A stretch of DNA of 64,000 bases from Apis mellifera. Its lineage: Eukaryota > Arthropoda > Insecta > Hymenoptera > Apidae. Of the stretch, positions 23,901-35,601 are shown in pieces. The position numbers and the translations under genes were made by a program. Numbering within the stretch: position 1 is the stretch's first letter; every line of letters begins with the position of its first letter. The notes beneath the pieces are model-generated. The model did not search any database. It worked only from the letters and a program-made list of their open reading frames with translations, and was not told where the DNA came from. The DNA is taken from positions 5,810,289 through 5,874,288 of the forward strand of contig NC_037640.1 in NCBI RefSeq assembly GCF_003254395.2, read 5' to 3'.

Positions 23901-26330
23901 ATTTTCTCGATCGTATTCTCGATTTTCAATGCCTCTTATACCCCGATTGCTTTCAATCGAAATTCCACGGTGCTTTTGTAACACTTCAACGTGAACGCTA
24001 ATACAAGCCTGAAACAAGCAATTCGCCAAATATACATCGCCGGTATATTTAGCTGGAAAATTGAACCGGTGCCAGGATACGGCCCTGTAATTCGATCCAG
24101 CTGGTCAGGGGGATGTTTTCGGGTGCAACGGGTCCCGCAGGATCACCGTCCCGAAATAATCGTTCCGCAAGAATTCCATCCGGCCGCCATTTTAATCGCA
24201 GCCAACCCTTTCGAAAGAGGGAAAGAGGCTCGAAAGAGAGGCAGAGCTCGCGTGTCGCGAAAATATTCACGAGGAAATACGATACACGATAACAGAAAGG
24301 GGAGAAGATTATAGATTTCCTGCTCCACTTTACCGAGTTTCCTTTCCACCATTCGAACGCGATAGATACTCTCTTTGCTCTTTCCATCGTTCGATTATTC
24401 AATGTATTCTTGGAGAATACAGATCCTTCGGTATATGGTATATATATTTTTAGAAATTACAATCTTGGAGAGTTGCTCGTTAATTCTTTATTCTAGCCTT
24501 GGCATCATTTTATCCGCTTTAAATCTTTCTAAAAACTTTTTAAAATTAGGATCTTAAAAATTAAGATACATTTCACGGAAAGATTATTTTTATCTTCTTT
24601 ACATTTTCACATTTTATTTAGTTTTAAATTTAGATCGTTGAAAAGTTTCTTCAATCTAAATTTTCCTCCCGTGAATAAATATACGTTGGAACAGAAAAAG
24701 TAAAGAATAAATAACTTCTAATAAAAATAATCCTTCTCAATCCAATTTTCTTCTATCAAAATTATCCATTATAGGATAACGAGAGAAATTCCATCGAATC
24801 ATAATTTTCGTTAATCAAGAGATCATTCCAGATATTCCATTTTCATCGTTCGAAAAATTTATCTCTTCCTCGTTAGAAATATTATTCTGAAAGAATCTAT
24901 CAACTTTTCCAATTCTTCCTCTCCATTAAAAACTATTCGACGAATCAAAAGGTTATATACAGTATATATACCCAACATCTGAGTTTCTGAGAAACAATTT
25001 CAACGAAATTTCACGTTTCTCTCCTCCATTTGTCCATCCATCCATCCCCTCGAGCGCATCACGACGACCCTCGTTTCTTATTTTCCCGAAAATAACGTGG
25101 CAAAGGGGGATGCTGGTAGCGGTTCTCGGAACCGTGGCGTCTAAGATCCCTTTGACGGTCCGTGGAGAGAAAGCCCTTGGATCCAGGGTCCGTTTCAACC
25201 GTGTATTTACACGCTCGTGGAAGGTTCGCCCAACTAGCTACTGTGCAACCGCCTCGGAAGAGAAACATACAGCCTCGAGTTTGTTAGTGACGGGAAGCAG
25301 AAACACGTGGCGTCACGTAATATTTCTGCACGAAGAGCTGGCCCGGCTGGAATCGATGGAACGGGCCATCGTTTAAAAACGAACTCTCCTCTCTCGGGCG
25401 CATCGCGTGTCCGTCCGACTTACGTCGATTCAACCAAGTCGAATGAGATATTTCTGGAGGGAAGGAAGGAAGGAAGGATTGTAAAATTCAGGCGAGATTT
25501 TTATGATAAATTTTGAAGTAAGGAGGATGGTAAAGTTTTATGAAATGGGAAGGATTAAAAAATTCTGATTAAATTTTAAAGTTCGGCAATCGTTTTATAG
25601 GTATTTGGAATATTTTAGATTCTCCGTTCACTCGTGATATTTCAACCGGGAGCGGAGTAAAAATAAATGTAGACAAGCTTAAGAATTTGAAGTTTCGTAA
25701 GAAGGGTTTCGGAACAAAAGACGTGATGCAGATAAGGATTTCACGAAATAATATAGAATTTCTTTTAATAAACCAATAAAAGCCTTAGGTTAAATATTAC
25801 GGATCGAATTCGAAGCTCAAGGGAAACTGAAATATATAACAGTTTAAGCTCTCGTTAAACTAGAATACCCCATTATTCCATGTTTAACGTATGAATAGGG
25901 TATCACTTACTCGAAAACAATCCTCCATTCTCCTTAGGCAAAATTCAGAAAACTTATTTCATCGTGTATATATTCACAGAATGCAGCGAGTGGTAATAGG
26001 AGAAAGGGAGAAAGCGCGGGCAGAATTTAGCGGCCGGTTAATTTTAGTCGAGGTTTCTTATTTTCGTATCAGTCAGCGGCTGCAGACCGCCGGGAATTCG
26101 CCGCGGCTCTTTTTATCTCCACTCTGCTAGATTTTATTTCGACGCAGGGCCGCCGAAACGCCAGGCCCTGACCTTAGGGAGCCAATTCTCCGCGTTCATT
26201 CACTTTTCGAGTCAAGACAATCCCCTTCCCCCTCCTCTTCCCCTAGGTCCTGTACCCAGAACCGACGTCAACCCTTCTCCTCCTCCTCTCCTTCGCCGTG
26301 TCTTCATTAATTCAACGCCGTCTACGCAAC
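23901..26330. other. noncoding DNA
   Basis: The composition returns to the CpG-containing background. A minus-strand frame at 24,049-24,402 has no ordinary protein character or splice support. GCCGCCATTTT at 24,183-24,193 matches the Pho/YY1 core. Nothing else is supported. Confidence 0.5.
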
Positions 26331-26403
26331 TTTTTCTTCCTCTCTCTCTTTCTTTCTTTCTCTGTGTGTCTCTTTACCTCTCTCTCGTTTCTCGACTCTC
26401 AAG
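26330..26403 (+). other. long pyrimidine tract and acceptor before the 57-nt exon
   Basis: About 70 bases of nearly pure C and T end in CTCTCAAG (AG at 26,402-26,403). This is the longest pyrimidine tract in the window that leads directly into an open exon candidate. It could instead be a CT-rich promoter with transcription starting near 26,400. Confidence 0.4.
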
Positions 26404-26460
26404 TGCGACCAACTCGCGACATTTCTGTACCGAGAGCGGATGTTGAACACTTTGGACGAG
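26404..26460 (+). CDS. candidate 57-nt exon, unidentified
   Basis: The exon is bounded by the acceptor above and a donor, GAG/GTAATT (26,461). In phase 0 it reads CDQLATFLYRERMLNTLDE, 19 codons in and out in phase 0. A second frame (RPTRDISVPRADVEHFGR) is also open. The first joins in phase to the LTYHAKTPHRIPHI reading of the exon at 13,893. It leaves in the same phase as the Met-Tyr-Tyr-Pro exon, as expected if all feed a common downstream exon. Alternatively the ATG at 26,440 (MLNTLDE) starts a first coding exon. No family is recognised. Confidence 0.4.
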
Positions 26461-29400
26461 GTAATTTTTAAAGAAATACGGGTATAATGGCAAATTTCCT
26501 TCGTTTGTTAAGAATATTGGATAATAAGATGAATCGAGGATTTCAATGGAGGAGAGGGTTTCTCTTTTTTCAATGGAAGTTTTAAAAATAGCTTCGAGAG
26601 ATTGTTATTTTCCAAGCGATATTTGGGATATATTAATTTTAATTCGTATATAATTTATTTAGTTATTTAATTATTATTTATTTAGTTTGATGTTAATTTT
26701 AATTGTTATAAATGATTTAAAAAAATCATAAATATTTATTTTGGTGAAATAAATTATCTATATTCATTTTCCATAGGGAGGATTTTATGCACGAATTAAC
26801 TCAAATTCTCGTATTGGCAATTTTCGAAAAAAAGAAAATCTCGAACAATTAACAGAAAATTGTTCTTTCGTGAACAATTCTCTCCCATAAGAAATAAGAT
26901 TCAATATTGTTCAAAATCGGTTTATTTGCCGTAAGTTTCATAAAAATAGGGTCGTAATGAACGTAGAGATTCGTAGAAGGAAGAGGTTCTTTATCAGAAT
27001 CTTGTCCCCGAGGCGGATAAGATATTTGCCGCGTTTATTGACAATTTCGGGACTGGTTGGGGGGGATTTGCGCGAACACAATCTTAAAATTGAAGCGATA
27101 AACTGTTTGCCAACCTAAGCTAAAAAAAAACCACCCTGGGAGGTGGGATACAGAAGCGATCGTAATATCTGGCCGCATATTAAAGCGACGCTCATTAAGG
27201 CGGCCGCTGCATTTTCGACGAATTTGCTTAAGTGCACTTTGGGTCAAAGCTCGAAAATTTGCACTTACTATCGCGAGGTATAAAATTATTTTTGGTCGTA
27301 AGTCGGAGACGCCATTAAGTCGAGGGTTGAACCTTTCGCAACTTCTCCGGATAGTTGGAAAATAAATATCGCGCGCGAGGGTGAAATTTCAGAGTTTTAA
27401 ATTTAAATTTCAGAGAAAGATCCTAGATACATTCGTTGATTAATATATATATTTTTTAATTTTTTTTTTTTTTGCGCTTGTAAAAGTAACAAACTACGAT
27501 CCAAATTTTTATTTTAATGAAAAAGCGCAAGTAACGATTTCTTAAAAGATTACAAAAAAAAGGATCAATAGATTGAAACAATTTTTTCACTTCTCGTATA
27601 AAATACACTTATAGAGTGATTAGATATCATTTTCAAAAAATTATCATCGAGAAATTTTTCTATCTTTCGCAATTGGAATATTAAAATTGTGATTATTCTA
27701 AAAAAATTTCAAGATTATACTACTTTCAGTTAGTTTATTTCCACAGAAAAGAGTAAGAATCGACGAAATTATCTTAAAAAAAAAAAAAAATCTGTCTTCC
27801 CTATAATTTCAAATATTCTGAGAAAAGATAAAGAGAGATACGCGTCTATAATATTCTCCAAGTTTCCGGACAATATTAAGGCTGGAAAAATTTCGCGATT
27901 TGAATATTTCAGGGTCTTTATTGGAGGGGGTTCGCGCGTGTGCGTTGAACATTTCGAGGCTGAGAGGCTCGGTTGGTCCCGAGCATCGGCACAATTCTCT
28001 CTCGTAGTCGTCATGGAAACCCCTCTTCGATGTGCTCCCTTGTCGAGAGTAGGCAGTTTCCAGAGGTTTAGGGTGTAACCTCGAGGGCGAACAACGTCGA
28101 TCAAGGCTAACCTATTCCAACGATGATAAATCTAAACACTTCATCTTGTCTTCTGCTTCCACCCACCTATACGCCCTACTCCTACTCCGGGAATAAAAAA
28201 ATTTATCCCCGATGAATAATTTTAACAATTCTTTCCTCCTTCTTTTTCCATAAATTTTAAAATTCTCTCGTGTCGACCTTTTTTCTCTCTCTCTCTTTTT
28301 TTCTCAACCGATAAGAAGATAAGAAGTTCATGCAAATATAAAAATATAAAGCTTATTCGAAGTTTTTTCAAGTTTTTTGCACCTTATTCCCGTAAGTTTT
28401 TTCGTAACTCCAACTCTCCGCGCGAAAGATCTCCTTTCATCATCCCAGGAAAAAATTTCGACGACGAATCGTCGTCGATCTGTTTAAATCTCATCTGTCA
28501 CGACAAGCTGGCAGCGTCGAATAAAATCCGAAGGATCGACCCGATTCTTCGATAGTCCCTCCGTTTTATCAAAATTACCCCTTATATTTTGCCTTGCCGC
28601 CCTCCTTCTAGATTCCAGCTTGTAGATTCGATCTGTTTGCGAGGATATAAATCCTAAAAAAAAAAAAAGGAAAAAAAACACGTAGATTCGAAGGAGGGAC
28701 GACCTATAAACCGAGATCGTGATCGGTGAGTTTCGATGACCGGCCAGAACTTACCGCCCTCCTTTCGAAAATATTGTCGTGGATGTCGATATGGCGGCCG
28801 AAACTTGTCGGAAAATTAGGTTAAAAGTAGGACTCAGAAGTTGTTGGACGACTAATATAATTTGCCGATTTTATAAAAGACGATTTAAACAAATTTCATC
28901 ACTCGAGAGAAAAATTTATTATCGCGTTTATTTATTCTTTTATTTCTTTCTTTCTTCTTCAGTCTCGTCGTTTCTTTTATTATTAAGTTATCAAATTATT
29001 CTTACAAAAAGTGCTTCTTTTTTATCGTCGTTTTATTCTTCCTCACATTCATCCTTACAATCTCCATTATAAACGTTTTCTTAAGAACACGTCTTTTCTT
29101 TCCTTTCCTTTCTCCTCCGTTAAACGTTTCTGCGAGGAATGCTCGTCATCGATCGTCAATTTTCAAAAATAAATCGACCAACATTGACATCTCGTTGCCT
29201 CGTTATTGTCCATTCTTCTTAAATAGCAAAATCAACAATAATAATTCGTCGTATTCTATAACATCCATCCCCCATTATCCCCCCATTTCCCTCCTAACGA
29301 GTAACTCGTTCTCGCTTATTTATATATTCTCCACTCATTGCACTCGGCCGAAATAAAAAGACCTCTTCTCCCATCGATCTGTTTTTGCCACGTACAAACT

Positions 29401-29840
29401 CTCGCAACTTGGAATTTCACTTGGAGGCAGGCTCCAGGGTTGGTTGACGGTCCTGGGGTCCAATAAATTTGTCCCCTTCTTGTTACTTCTTATTCGTCCC
29501 GCCGTGAGGTCAAACCCTTGAAACATTTATAGTGTGACGAGGATGTTGCACGAGTCAAGTCGAAGTCACGACTCGAAGCGGAGAGAAGGCGACCGTTCTT
29601 CTCTTGCGCTCTCCAGCTGCGTGTGCACACGAGCTTCTAAAAATACGCGGCCACCCCGAGTTGCACTTGAAATCGCGTCGAATCGAGAAAAAGAGAGAGA
29701 AAGAGAGAGAGATCGTCGATGAACAATTTCACGGAGACACAAGATTGAGGCATCCCTCGCGTTCCTCTTGAAAATCTTGCGGCATCCGCTTATAATTCGA
29801 GGCGTGTTTCGTTCGTTCTTGGCGAGATTAGAAGTTGTGC
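26461..29840. other. noncoding, intron-like DNA
   Basis: AT-rich sequence with homopolymer runs (27,462-27,475 and 27,777-27,790). A Pho/YY1-like ATGGCGGCC lies at 28,791-28,799. No supported exon was seen. A 97-codon frame at 28,779 is Ser/Phe-rich tract sequence. Confidence 0.5.
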
Positions 29841-30430
29841 GTCGATCGAAGTCGAGGAATTTTTCTCCGTTCCAAGGTTGCTGATATTCTAAAATGAATT
29901 TTTAATCTTCTTTATTCTCGATATCGAATTTTCTTGTTGGAATTGTTTAGTTGATTCAACTCGAACAAGATTTTGTCTTTATCATTCAAGATAGGTGCGA
30001 TCGGCTAGGTTTTGTTCATTTTTTGTGCGATTGGAATCGATTGATCGTCGATCGAAGTCGAGGAATTTTTCTCCGTTCCAAGGTTGCTGATATTCCTATT
30101 TCTAAAATGAATTTTTAATCTTTATTCTCTATATCGAATTTTCTTGTTGGAATTGTTTAGTTGATTCAACTCGAACAAGATTTTGTCTTTATCATTCAAG
30201 ATAGGTGCGATCAGCTAGGTTTTGTTCATTTTTCGTGCGATTGGAATCGATTGATTGCTGAAGGTTGCTAATATTTCTAAAATGAATTTTTAATCTTTAT
30301 TTTCGATATCAAATTTTCTTGTTGGAATTGTTTAGATTCAACTCGAACAAGATTTTGTTTTTATCATTCAAAACAGGTGCGATCGGCTAGGTTTTGTTCA
30401 TTTTTCGTGCGATTGATCATCGATCTGATC
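29841..30430. repeat. three-copy tandem repeat, unit about 205 bp
   Basis: GTCGATCGAAGTCGAGGAAT begins copies at 29,841 and 30,047. A third, shorter copy starts near 30,257 without that leader. Shared blocks include TTCTTGTTGGAATTGTTTAG, GATTCAACTCGAACAAGATT and GGCTAGGTTTTGTTCATTTT. Copies one and two are nearly identical apart from small indels; copy three is more diverged. Confidence 0.93.
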
Positions 30431-30657
30431 TTCGTGGAGAGATTTTTATCAGTTCCAAGGTAATCTTGAACAAGTGCAAAGATTATAAAAAGTAACGAAT
30501 CTTTTCATCTTAATTTTCTATTTCATAATGGAAAATGATGAATATATGTGAGATATTCATTTAGGAAATATTTAATAGAATTAATTGAGGGGTAGTAATA
30601 TCAGGGGACACGTACAGATTGTATTTTCCTCTTGCTCCATTTCAGTGACAGTCTTCC

Positions 30658-30677
30658 TTTTTTTTTTTTTTTTTTTG
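30658..30677. repeat. poly-T run
   Basis: A run of about 18 or more T residues, the longest T tract nearby. Base count in such runs is unreliable. Confidence 0.8.
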
Positions 30678-31576
30678 ATTAAAAATATAAGAGGTCTGGG
30701 AAAATGGTAAAAAAGTTTCGAACGATGGAGAGTGTGATTACACGTTGGGTCGATTGCGCTTCTGTAACTTTGTCGCTGTTTAAGCTTTTTTTATCTGGGG
30801 AAGGGAGAGAGATACGAGCTGTCCCAGTTGTACAATTCAATCGTTATTGTACACCATGGTTGATGGTTTTAAAGTGGACACGCTTACGCGTTATTTTCAA
30901 GATGGAGAATCTGGCCTTTTGTCTTAAAACTCTAACTCCGTATCCGTCTTCCGACGCGAAAATAAAATTGTAAAGTTTTGTAACCCTCGCTTAATATAAA
31001 CTTTCATCCGTCAAAAAAAAAAAAATGACTCGAGAAACGATTTATCGAATCCCAAACGAAGGAAAATAACTTGGCGAACAATTGATTTGGAGAACAAAGG
31101 ACGATACATTCGTAGACGGGGAACAGAGTTCTTGCCGAATTAATTTAACGCCGCGACAATGGAAATCGTAGAATTCGTGTCATGAATTTGTCTCGATTGT
31201 TACGAGAGCGCATCGTTACACCGTGTCTTGGTTTGTTACCGGTTGATAATACCACGGAGGATCCATTTCCATCTAGAACGCGTCCGCCCGCGTTATTCTA
31301 AGCACCGTGGCTTTTGCACCCTCTCCCCCACCTCCCTTCGTTTCTATGGTGACTCCAAGTGGGGTAGGGTATCCCCCTGCAGATCGAGCGGGCGTCGCAG
31401 GTTGATTGTAGGTAACCGTGCAGCCCTCTCGAGCAAACACAGGATCATCTATCGAATGGAGGGTTATCCTCTCTCTTTCTCTCTCGAACGAGACAATCAT
31501 TTCATGGTGATTATCGAAGTAACGCCGGTCTGAAACATTTTCCTAAAGGTATTGAGATACGATGCTGGATGCGAGC

Positions 31577-32141
31577 AGAGTTTTAAGGGTAAGAATTATT
31601 GTTTCAGAATATCACGTTTCATCAGGATGTATCTATATGAGATAGATATTTATAAATAGGGAAAGTTAAAAATCTGTAACGTAAGATTGTTGACATCTTC
31701 GTGGAAATAAATTACTTTTTTAACAATAGACGAATATTGAAGATTGTACATAATTTTGATTAAATTTCTTTTTAAAAAGGAATAGATGTATATTTTCAAT
31801 AAAATATACTTTTCATTTATTACAGGATTATTTAAACTTTTTAGTTGTGTTCAATAGAGAGTTTTAAGAGTTATTGTTTCAGAATATCACGTTTCATCAG
31901 GATGTATCTATATGACGAGATAGATATTTATAAATAGGGAAATTTAAAAATTTGTAACGTAAGATTGTTGACATCTTCGTGGAAATAAATTATTTTTTTA
32001 ATCTTCAATGGACAGATATTGAAGATTGTATATAATTTTAATTAAATTTTTTTTCGAAAAGGAATAGATATATGCTTTCAATAAAATATACTTTTCATTT
32101 ATTACAGAACTATTTAAACTTGTTTTTAGTTGTGTTCAATA
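31577..32141. repeat. two-copy tandem duplication, unit 281 bp
   Basis: AGAGTTTTAAG begins copies at 31,577 and 31,858. Each copy contains TTATTGTTTCAGAATATCAC, GGATGTATCTATATGA, GATTGTTGACATCTTCGTGG and TACTTTTCATTTATTACAG. Differences are scattered point changes and small indels. Both copies contain acceptor-like TTTATTACAG and TTGTTTCAG, but no open frame follows either. Confidence 0.93.
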
Positions 32142-34885
32142 AAAATTACGTTTCAACATCATTAATTGCAACAGGTTTCTAAAAAACTAATTTTAATTCA
32201 ACCGATAAAAATAGACTGTTTTACAATTCTAATAGAAACGATCGCGACGATTTTATCATTATTATATATCTGAAAGAAGAAGATTATTCTATATATACGC
32301 GAAGAAAGCAAGGTTAACGCGAAGTGACTTCAAGTTTACCCACGTCTACTCGTCACTTCCTCCTCAACGTGTATTTACACGGCTTCTAAACGTCCGCTCC
32401 ACTTGTTTAGTGAGATCACATTCGCGCTGTACCGAAAATACAGCTGCACCTTCTCTCGGTTCACTTCGGCGAAGCGAGCTACGTTTCTCGGAGCTACTCG
32501 CAATTTCGCGTCTTCTTTCTCCCCCGTGATGCGAATTTAATCGCTTTGGAACGTGTTTTACGCGCCCATAGGACAAAGTTACGCATTAACATCTTCCCGC
32601 GCGTTTCCTCGAAGCATGGCCACACGTTGATTATACGTTGATTCATTCCCCCGGTTCCTCCGAGAGAGAAGAAGAACGATTTTAAATGACAGAGTTTCTT
32701 TACTCCCTATTTTTTAACACACCCGTTCTTTTTAACACCCACTAATGTTAAATATCGGCGTCGATCAAAGAAACGGAAAATCACGCCTCGTTTGGTCATA
32801 AATCTATTTGTGGAGCGATTTTTATAGCTTTCTCGGACTATCTTGGACGTTTTTCTTTCAAACGTTTTAATCTTATCGCCTTGTAGTCTGCGATATTCTC
32901 TTTTAACTGGCGCTAATCACGCTAATATTAAAAATTATTCGAACGTTCGAAACGGTTGTGACATCATTTGCCGCCAAGCGAGTACGTTTGTTTCTGTTAA
33001 AATTATAAATTACATCCACCTTCGAAAGATGAATTTATCGAAGCGCTAAAGATACGATAATTATCGATTTCTCTTATCAATCAACGTAATATGAAATATA
33101 TCACGTTTAAGATACCAAATCAATAACAATAATATATCTGCAATGAATCAACGTGATCCATCTGAATCGCACGGAACGATAACAATCCAACCCTCCACAG
33201 ATCTCCACAGACAGCGTAGACTCTCGCGGTCTCTCGTTTGACATTTTTCGTTGCACCCGATGCGGCGGACAGACGGATCCTGGCAAAATTCCAGGGGTAT
33301 AAATTGTCGGGATCTCCTCGTGTCTCCGATACTTTGCTCCAGAACTTTTCTGCCCCCATCAGCCCGTGTTCACGGTGGTGGTGGTGGTAGCCCCAGACGA
33401 AATGGGATTTCGTAACGATCCATCTTCGATCGAAGCTTCGTATATTCGATCGTACATACCTCCGTGTTGCTTCCAGCCGGGATATTGCGCAACGATAGGG
33501 AAAGGAATACATAGAGGCGTAATGGAAGATGTGAAAGTTTCGTCTCGGTGCAACAACGGTTGCGTGTTTTGAAACGTTTCTCGATAATCAAAGGTTAGAG
33601 GTGGGAGGAATTTGTGATTCACGCGGTTGTGATTCCGCCAACATCTGGCGAGTGCATCGTGAAAATATTTGATATAAACGTCGGGGAAGGCGTTAGAGCT
33701 ACGAGTATTCGAGCAAAGAGGGATCAACAAGGTTATCTTTCGCTTGGGAAAGGGATAATCGAGTTTAGATTTTGAAGAATTATTTAGGGCGAGCGGAGAG
33801 AAATTTGTGAAGATAATTTTATTTCTGGAGAAAAGAATGTTCGAAAATAATAACGCTCGCCTCGTGGACGAGGTATTTTTGCAAAGGGTAATCCCGCGTA
33901 AAAACGCGAGCTTTCCTCGGGATCGGAATCCGTTCTCTATTGTTCGATAATGGTTTCATTTCCTTGTATCTCTCCGCTGAATACTAATATATGCGTAATA
34001 ACTGGGCGCCGTGGGCGCAATAACGAACTTTCGATATTATACGTAGGTGCTGGGAGAGGACTCGTTGGAGAATTCATAGGTCTTTGGTCAATTTTCGTAG
34101 CGAATTGTTGAAACTCCATTATCCATTAAGGAAGAAAGATGAATTTAAAGCAGGGAACGTAAAGAAAGATACGATAATCGATTGTGTAAAGGGCCAATAA
34201 TGAAAATCGTATGAGTACGTTTTAATTGAAGTTGTTCGACAAAGTACAGCTTAGAGAAAAAGCAATTGGCATTATTTTACATAATTGAGGTTGATTTGTC
34301 ATTTATCAAAGAGAAATAGTGTATCTGAGATGCTTGCGTTCTCAGACCAATTAAAGAAACGAGTATAATTGATTTATTTATTTTAGTATATAAAAGCATG
34401 CAACATCTGAGAGTGCAAGATTCTAGGTATTTTTCGCACTAACAGAAAAGGCGATGAAATGAAAATAACGATGGTGAGGATTAGTCACGAAAAGTTATAA
34501 AAATGGAAAATATTCCTAACAGATATTGTATATCATTGTACAAAGATATACCGAGCGTTGTGAAAAGCGTTGTAAAAATGATACCAAGATAACGAAGGAA
34601 AAGTTAGAAGATAATGAAAAAAGTTATAAATAATTACACATAAATTCGACTTGATTTCCATTTAATGATCGCATCTTTTACAGAACCACTGTAATTGTAC
34701 GGGAATAAAATGGGGGAAAAAGTAAATCGGTGACATAAATCTTACGTCGCATTGTAAGAAGCAGGATGCAATGGCAGCGTAGCATGGTAGTAAATGTAAC
34801 GAACATTTGCGGTAAATGAAACGTTTTATATTTCCATAAATTTCGCGTTCGATGTAGGGAGCTACCCGATCAAAGCGGAGGCATT
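32142..34885. other. noncoding DNA upstream of the promoter
   Basis: Mixed intron-like sequence. It becomes AT-rich at 34,130-34,660 and then sharply CpG-rich from about 34,870 towards the promoter. The minus-strand frames here show no splice support. Confidence 0.5.
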
Positions 34886-34993
34886 TTGTGCGCCTCGATA
34901 GAGTTTGATCGCGTAGTGCGAAAGATGGCCGATGCGCGGCGCTGGATGCGCAATGACGCTGCGCGCCGATGGCGCCGGCTAGGAGCGGGACCG

Positions 34994-35028
34994 TCAGTCG
35001 CAGAGGGACCACGCACGGTGGCGGTCGT
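34994..35028 (+). promoter_or_regulatory. TATA-less core promoter: initiator plus downstream promoter element
   Basis: TCAGTC at 34,994-34,999 matches the insect initiator consensus with A at 34,996 as +1. GGTCGT at 35,023-35,028 occupies exactly +28 to +33 and fits the DPE consensus RGWYVT at every position. In flies this spacing is required for DPE function and is common in TATA-less promoters of developmental regulators. The site lies in a strongly CpG-rich stretch and introduces a long ATG-free leader, which supports it independently. Confidence 0.65.
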
Positions 35029-35589
35029 GAGTTGTCGTAATAGAAAGAGAACGTGCAATAGGACGAAAGGAGCTGAAGAAAGACAGAAAGATAGAGAAGT
35101 TTAGAGAAAAAAGAAGTAAGAGAAGAAAGAAAAAAGTCAAACGTTGCGTTCGCGTGCGTTCGTAGTCGCCTAATTCGCGGGTCCCGCTCGATCGTGTGCG
35201 CGTGAAAGAGTTTTAACCTCCGTCGTTCGATTATCGTGCGTCGTCTCGGTTCGCTCTGGTGCGTGTGGGTCGGCGCGCGCGCGCCTGTGTTCCGTGTGTG
35301 CGTGAAAAACACCGCACCGTCTTTCGTTACGCGTTTGTGTGTTACATCGGTAGTATATATACAAATATACGTGCGTCGGAAAGAGAGTAGCGCCGGGTCG
35401 CATACAGTGTGCACGAAAGTAAGAGAGAAAGAGATAGAGTGGGAAGGGACAACCGGAGCCGAGGAGGAGGAGAGGCGGGCGAGGAGGGGGAGGAGGTACG
35501 GAGTGTTGGATTTGTTTTCTCGCACAACGGTGGAGCAAAACGGCCTCAAACTGTGGGGCTCTGGGGCGTTTTTTCTTCCTCCGCAAGGG
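34996..35589 (+). other. 5' leader, about 594 nt, free of ATG
   Basis: From the predicted start at 34,996 to the ATG at 35,590 there is no ATG in any frame, although several would be expected by chance. This suggests selection for scanning to a distant start codon. The leader is GC- and purine-rich, with GA-rich stretches (35,040-35,140 and 35,410-35,500) and a GC alternation near 35,273-35,284. In the frame of the start codon it is stop-free from about 35,206, so an N-terminal extension from a non-AUG codon is possible. Whether the leader is one exon cannot be told. Confidence 0.6.
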
Positions 35590-35601
35590 ATGTACTACCC
35601 C
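35590..35601 (+). CDS. first coding exon encoding Met-Tyr-Tyr-Pro
   Basis: The first ATG after the promoter is at 35,590 (AAGGGATGT). It encodes M-Y-Y-P and ends in phase 0 at CCC/GTAAGT (35,602), a consensus donor. A very short first coding piece after a long leader is typical of alternative promoters in large developmental genes, where the body of the protein lies many kilobases downstream. No downstream partner exon is certain in the window. Four residues do not identify the gene. Confidence 0.6.

Noticed and set aside
24049..24402. 117-codon minus-strand ORF beside the 23,356 exon candidate
   Set aside because: Composition matches background DNA and no donor links it in phase to the downstream exon.
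34886..35104. 72-codon ORF across the predicted transcription start
   Set aside because: Its start codons lie upstream of 34,996 and would not be in the transcript.
34662..35549. 295-codon minus-strand ORF opposite the leader
   Set aside because: It is antisense to a well-supported promoter and leader in GC-rich DNA where stops are rare. The composition is Arg/Ser/His-rich and no splice sites frame it.
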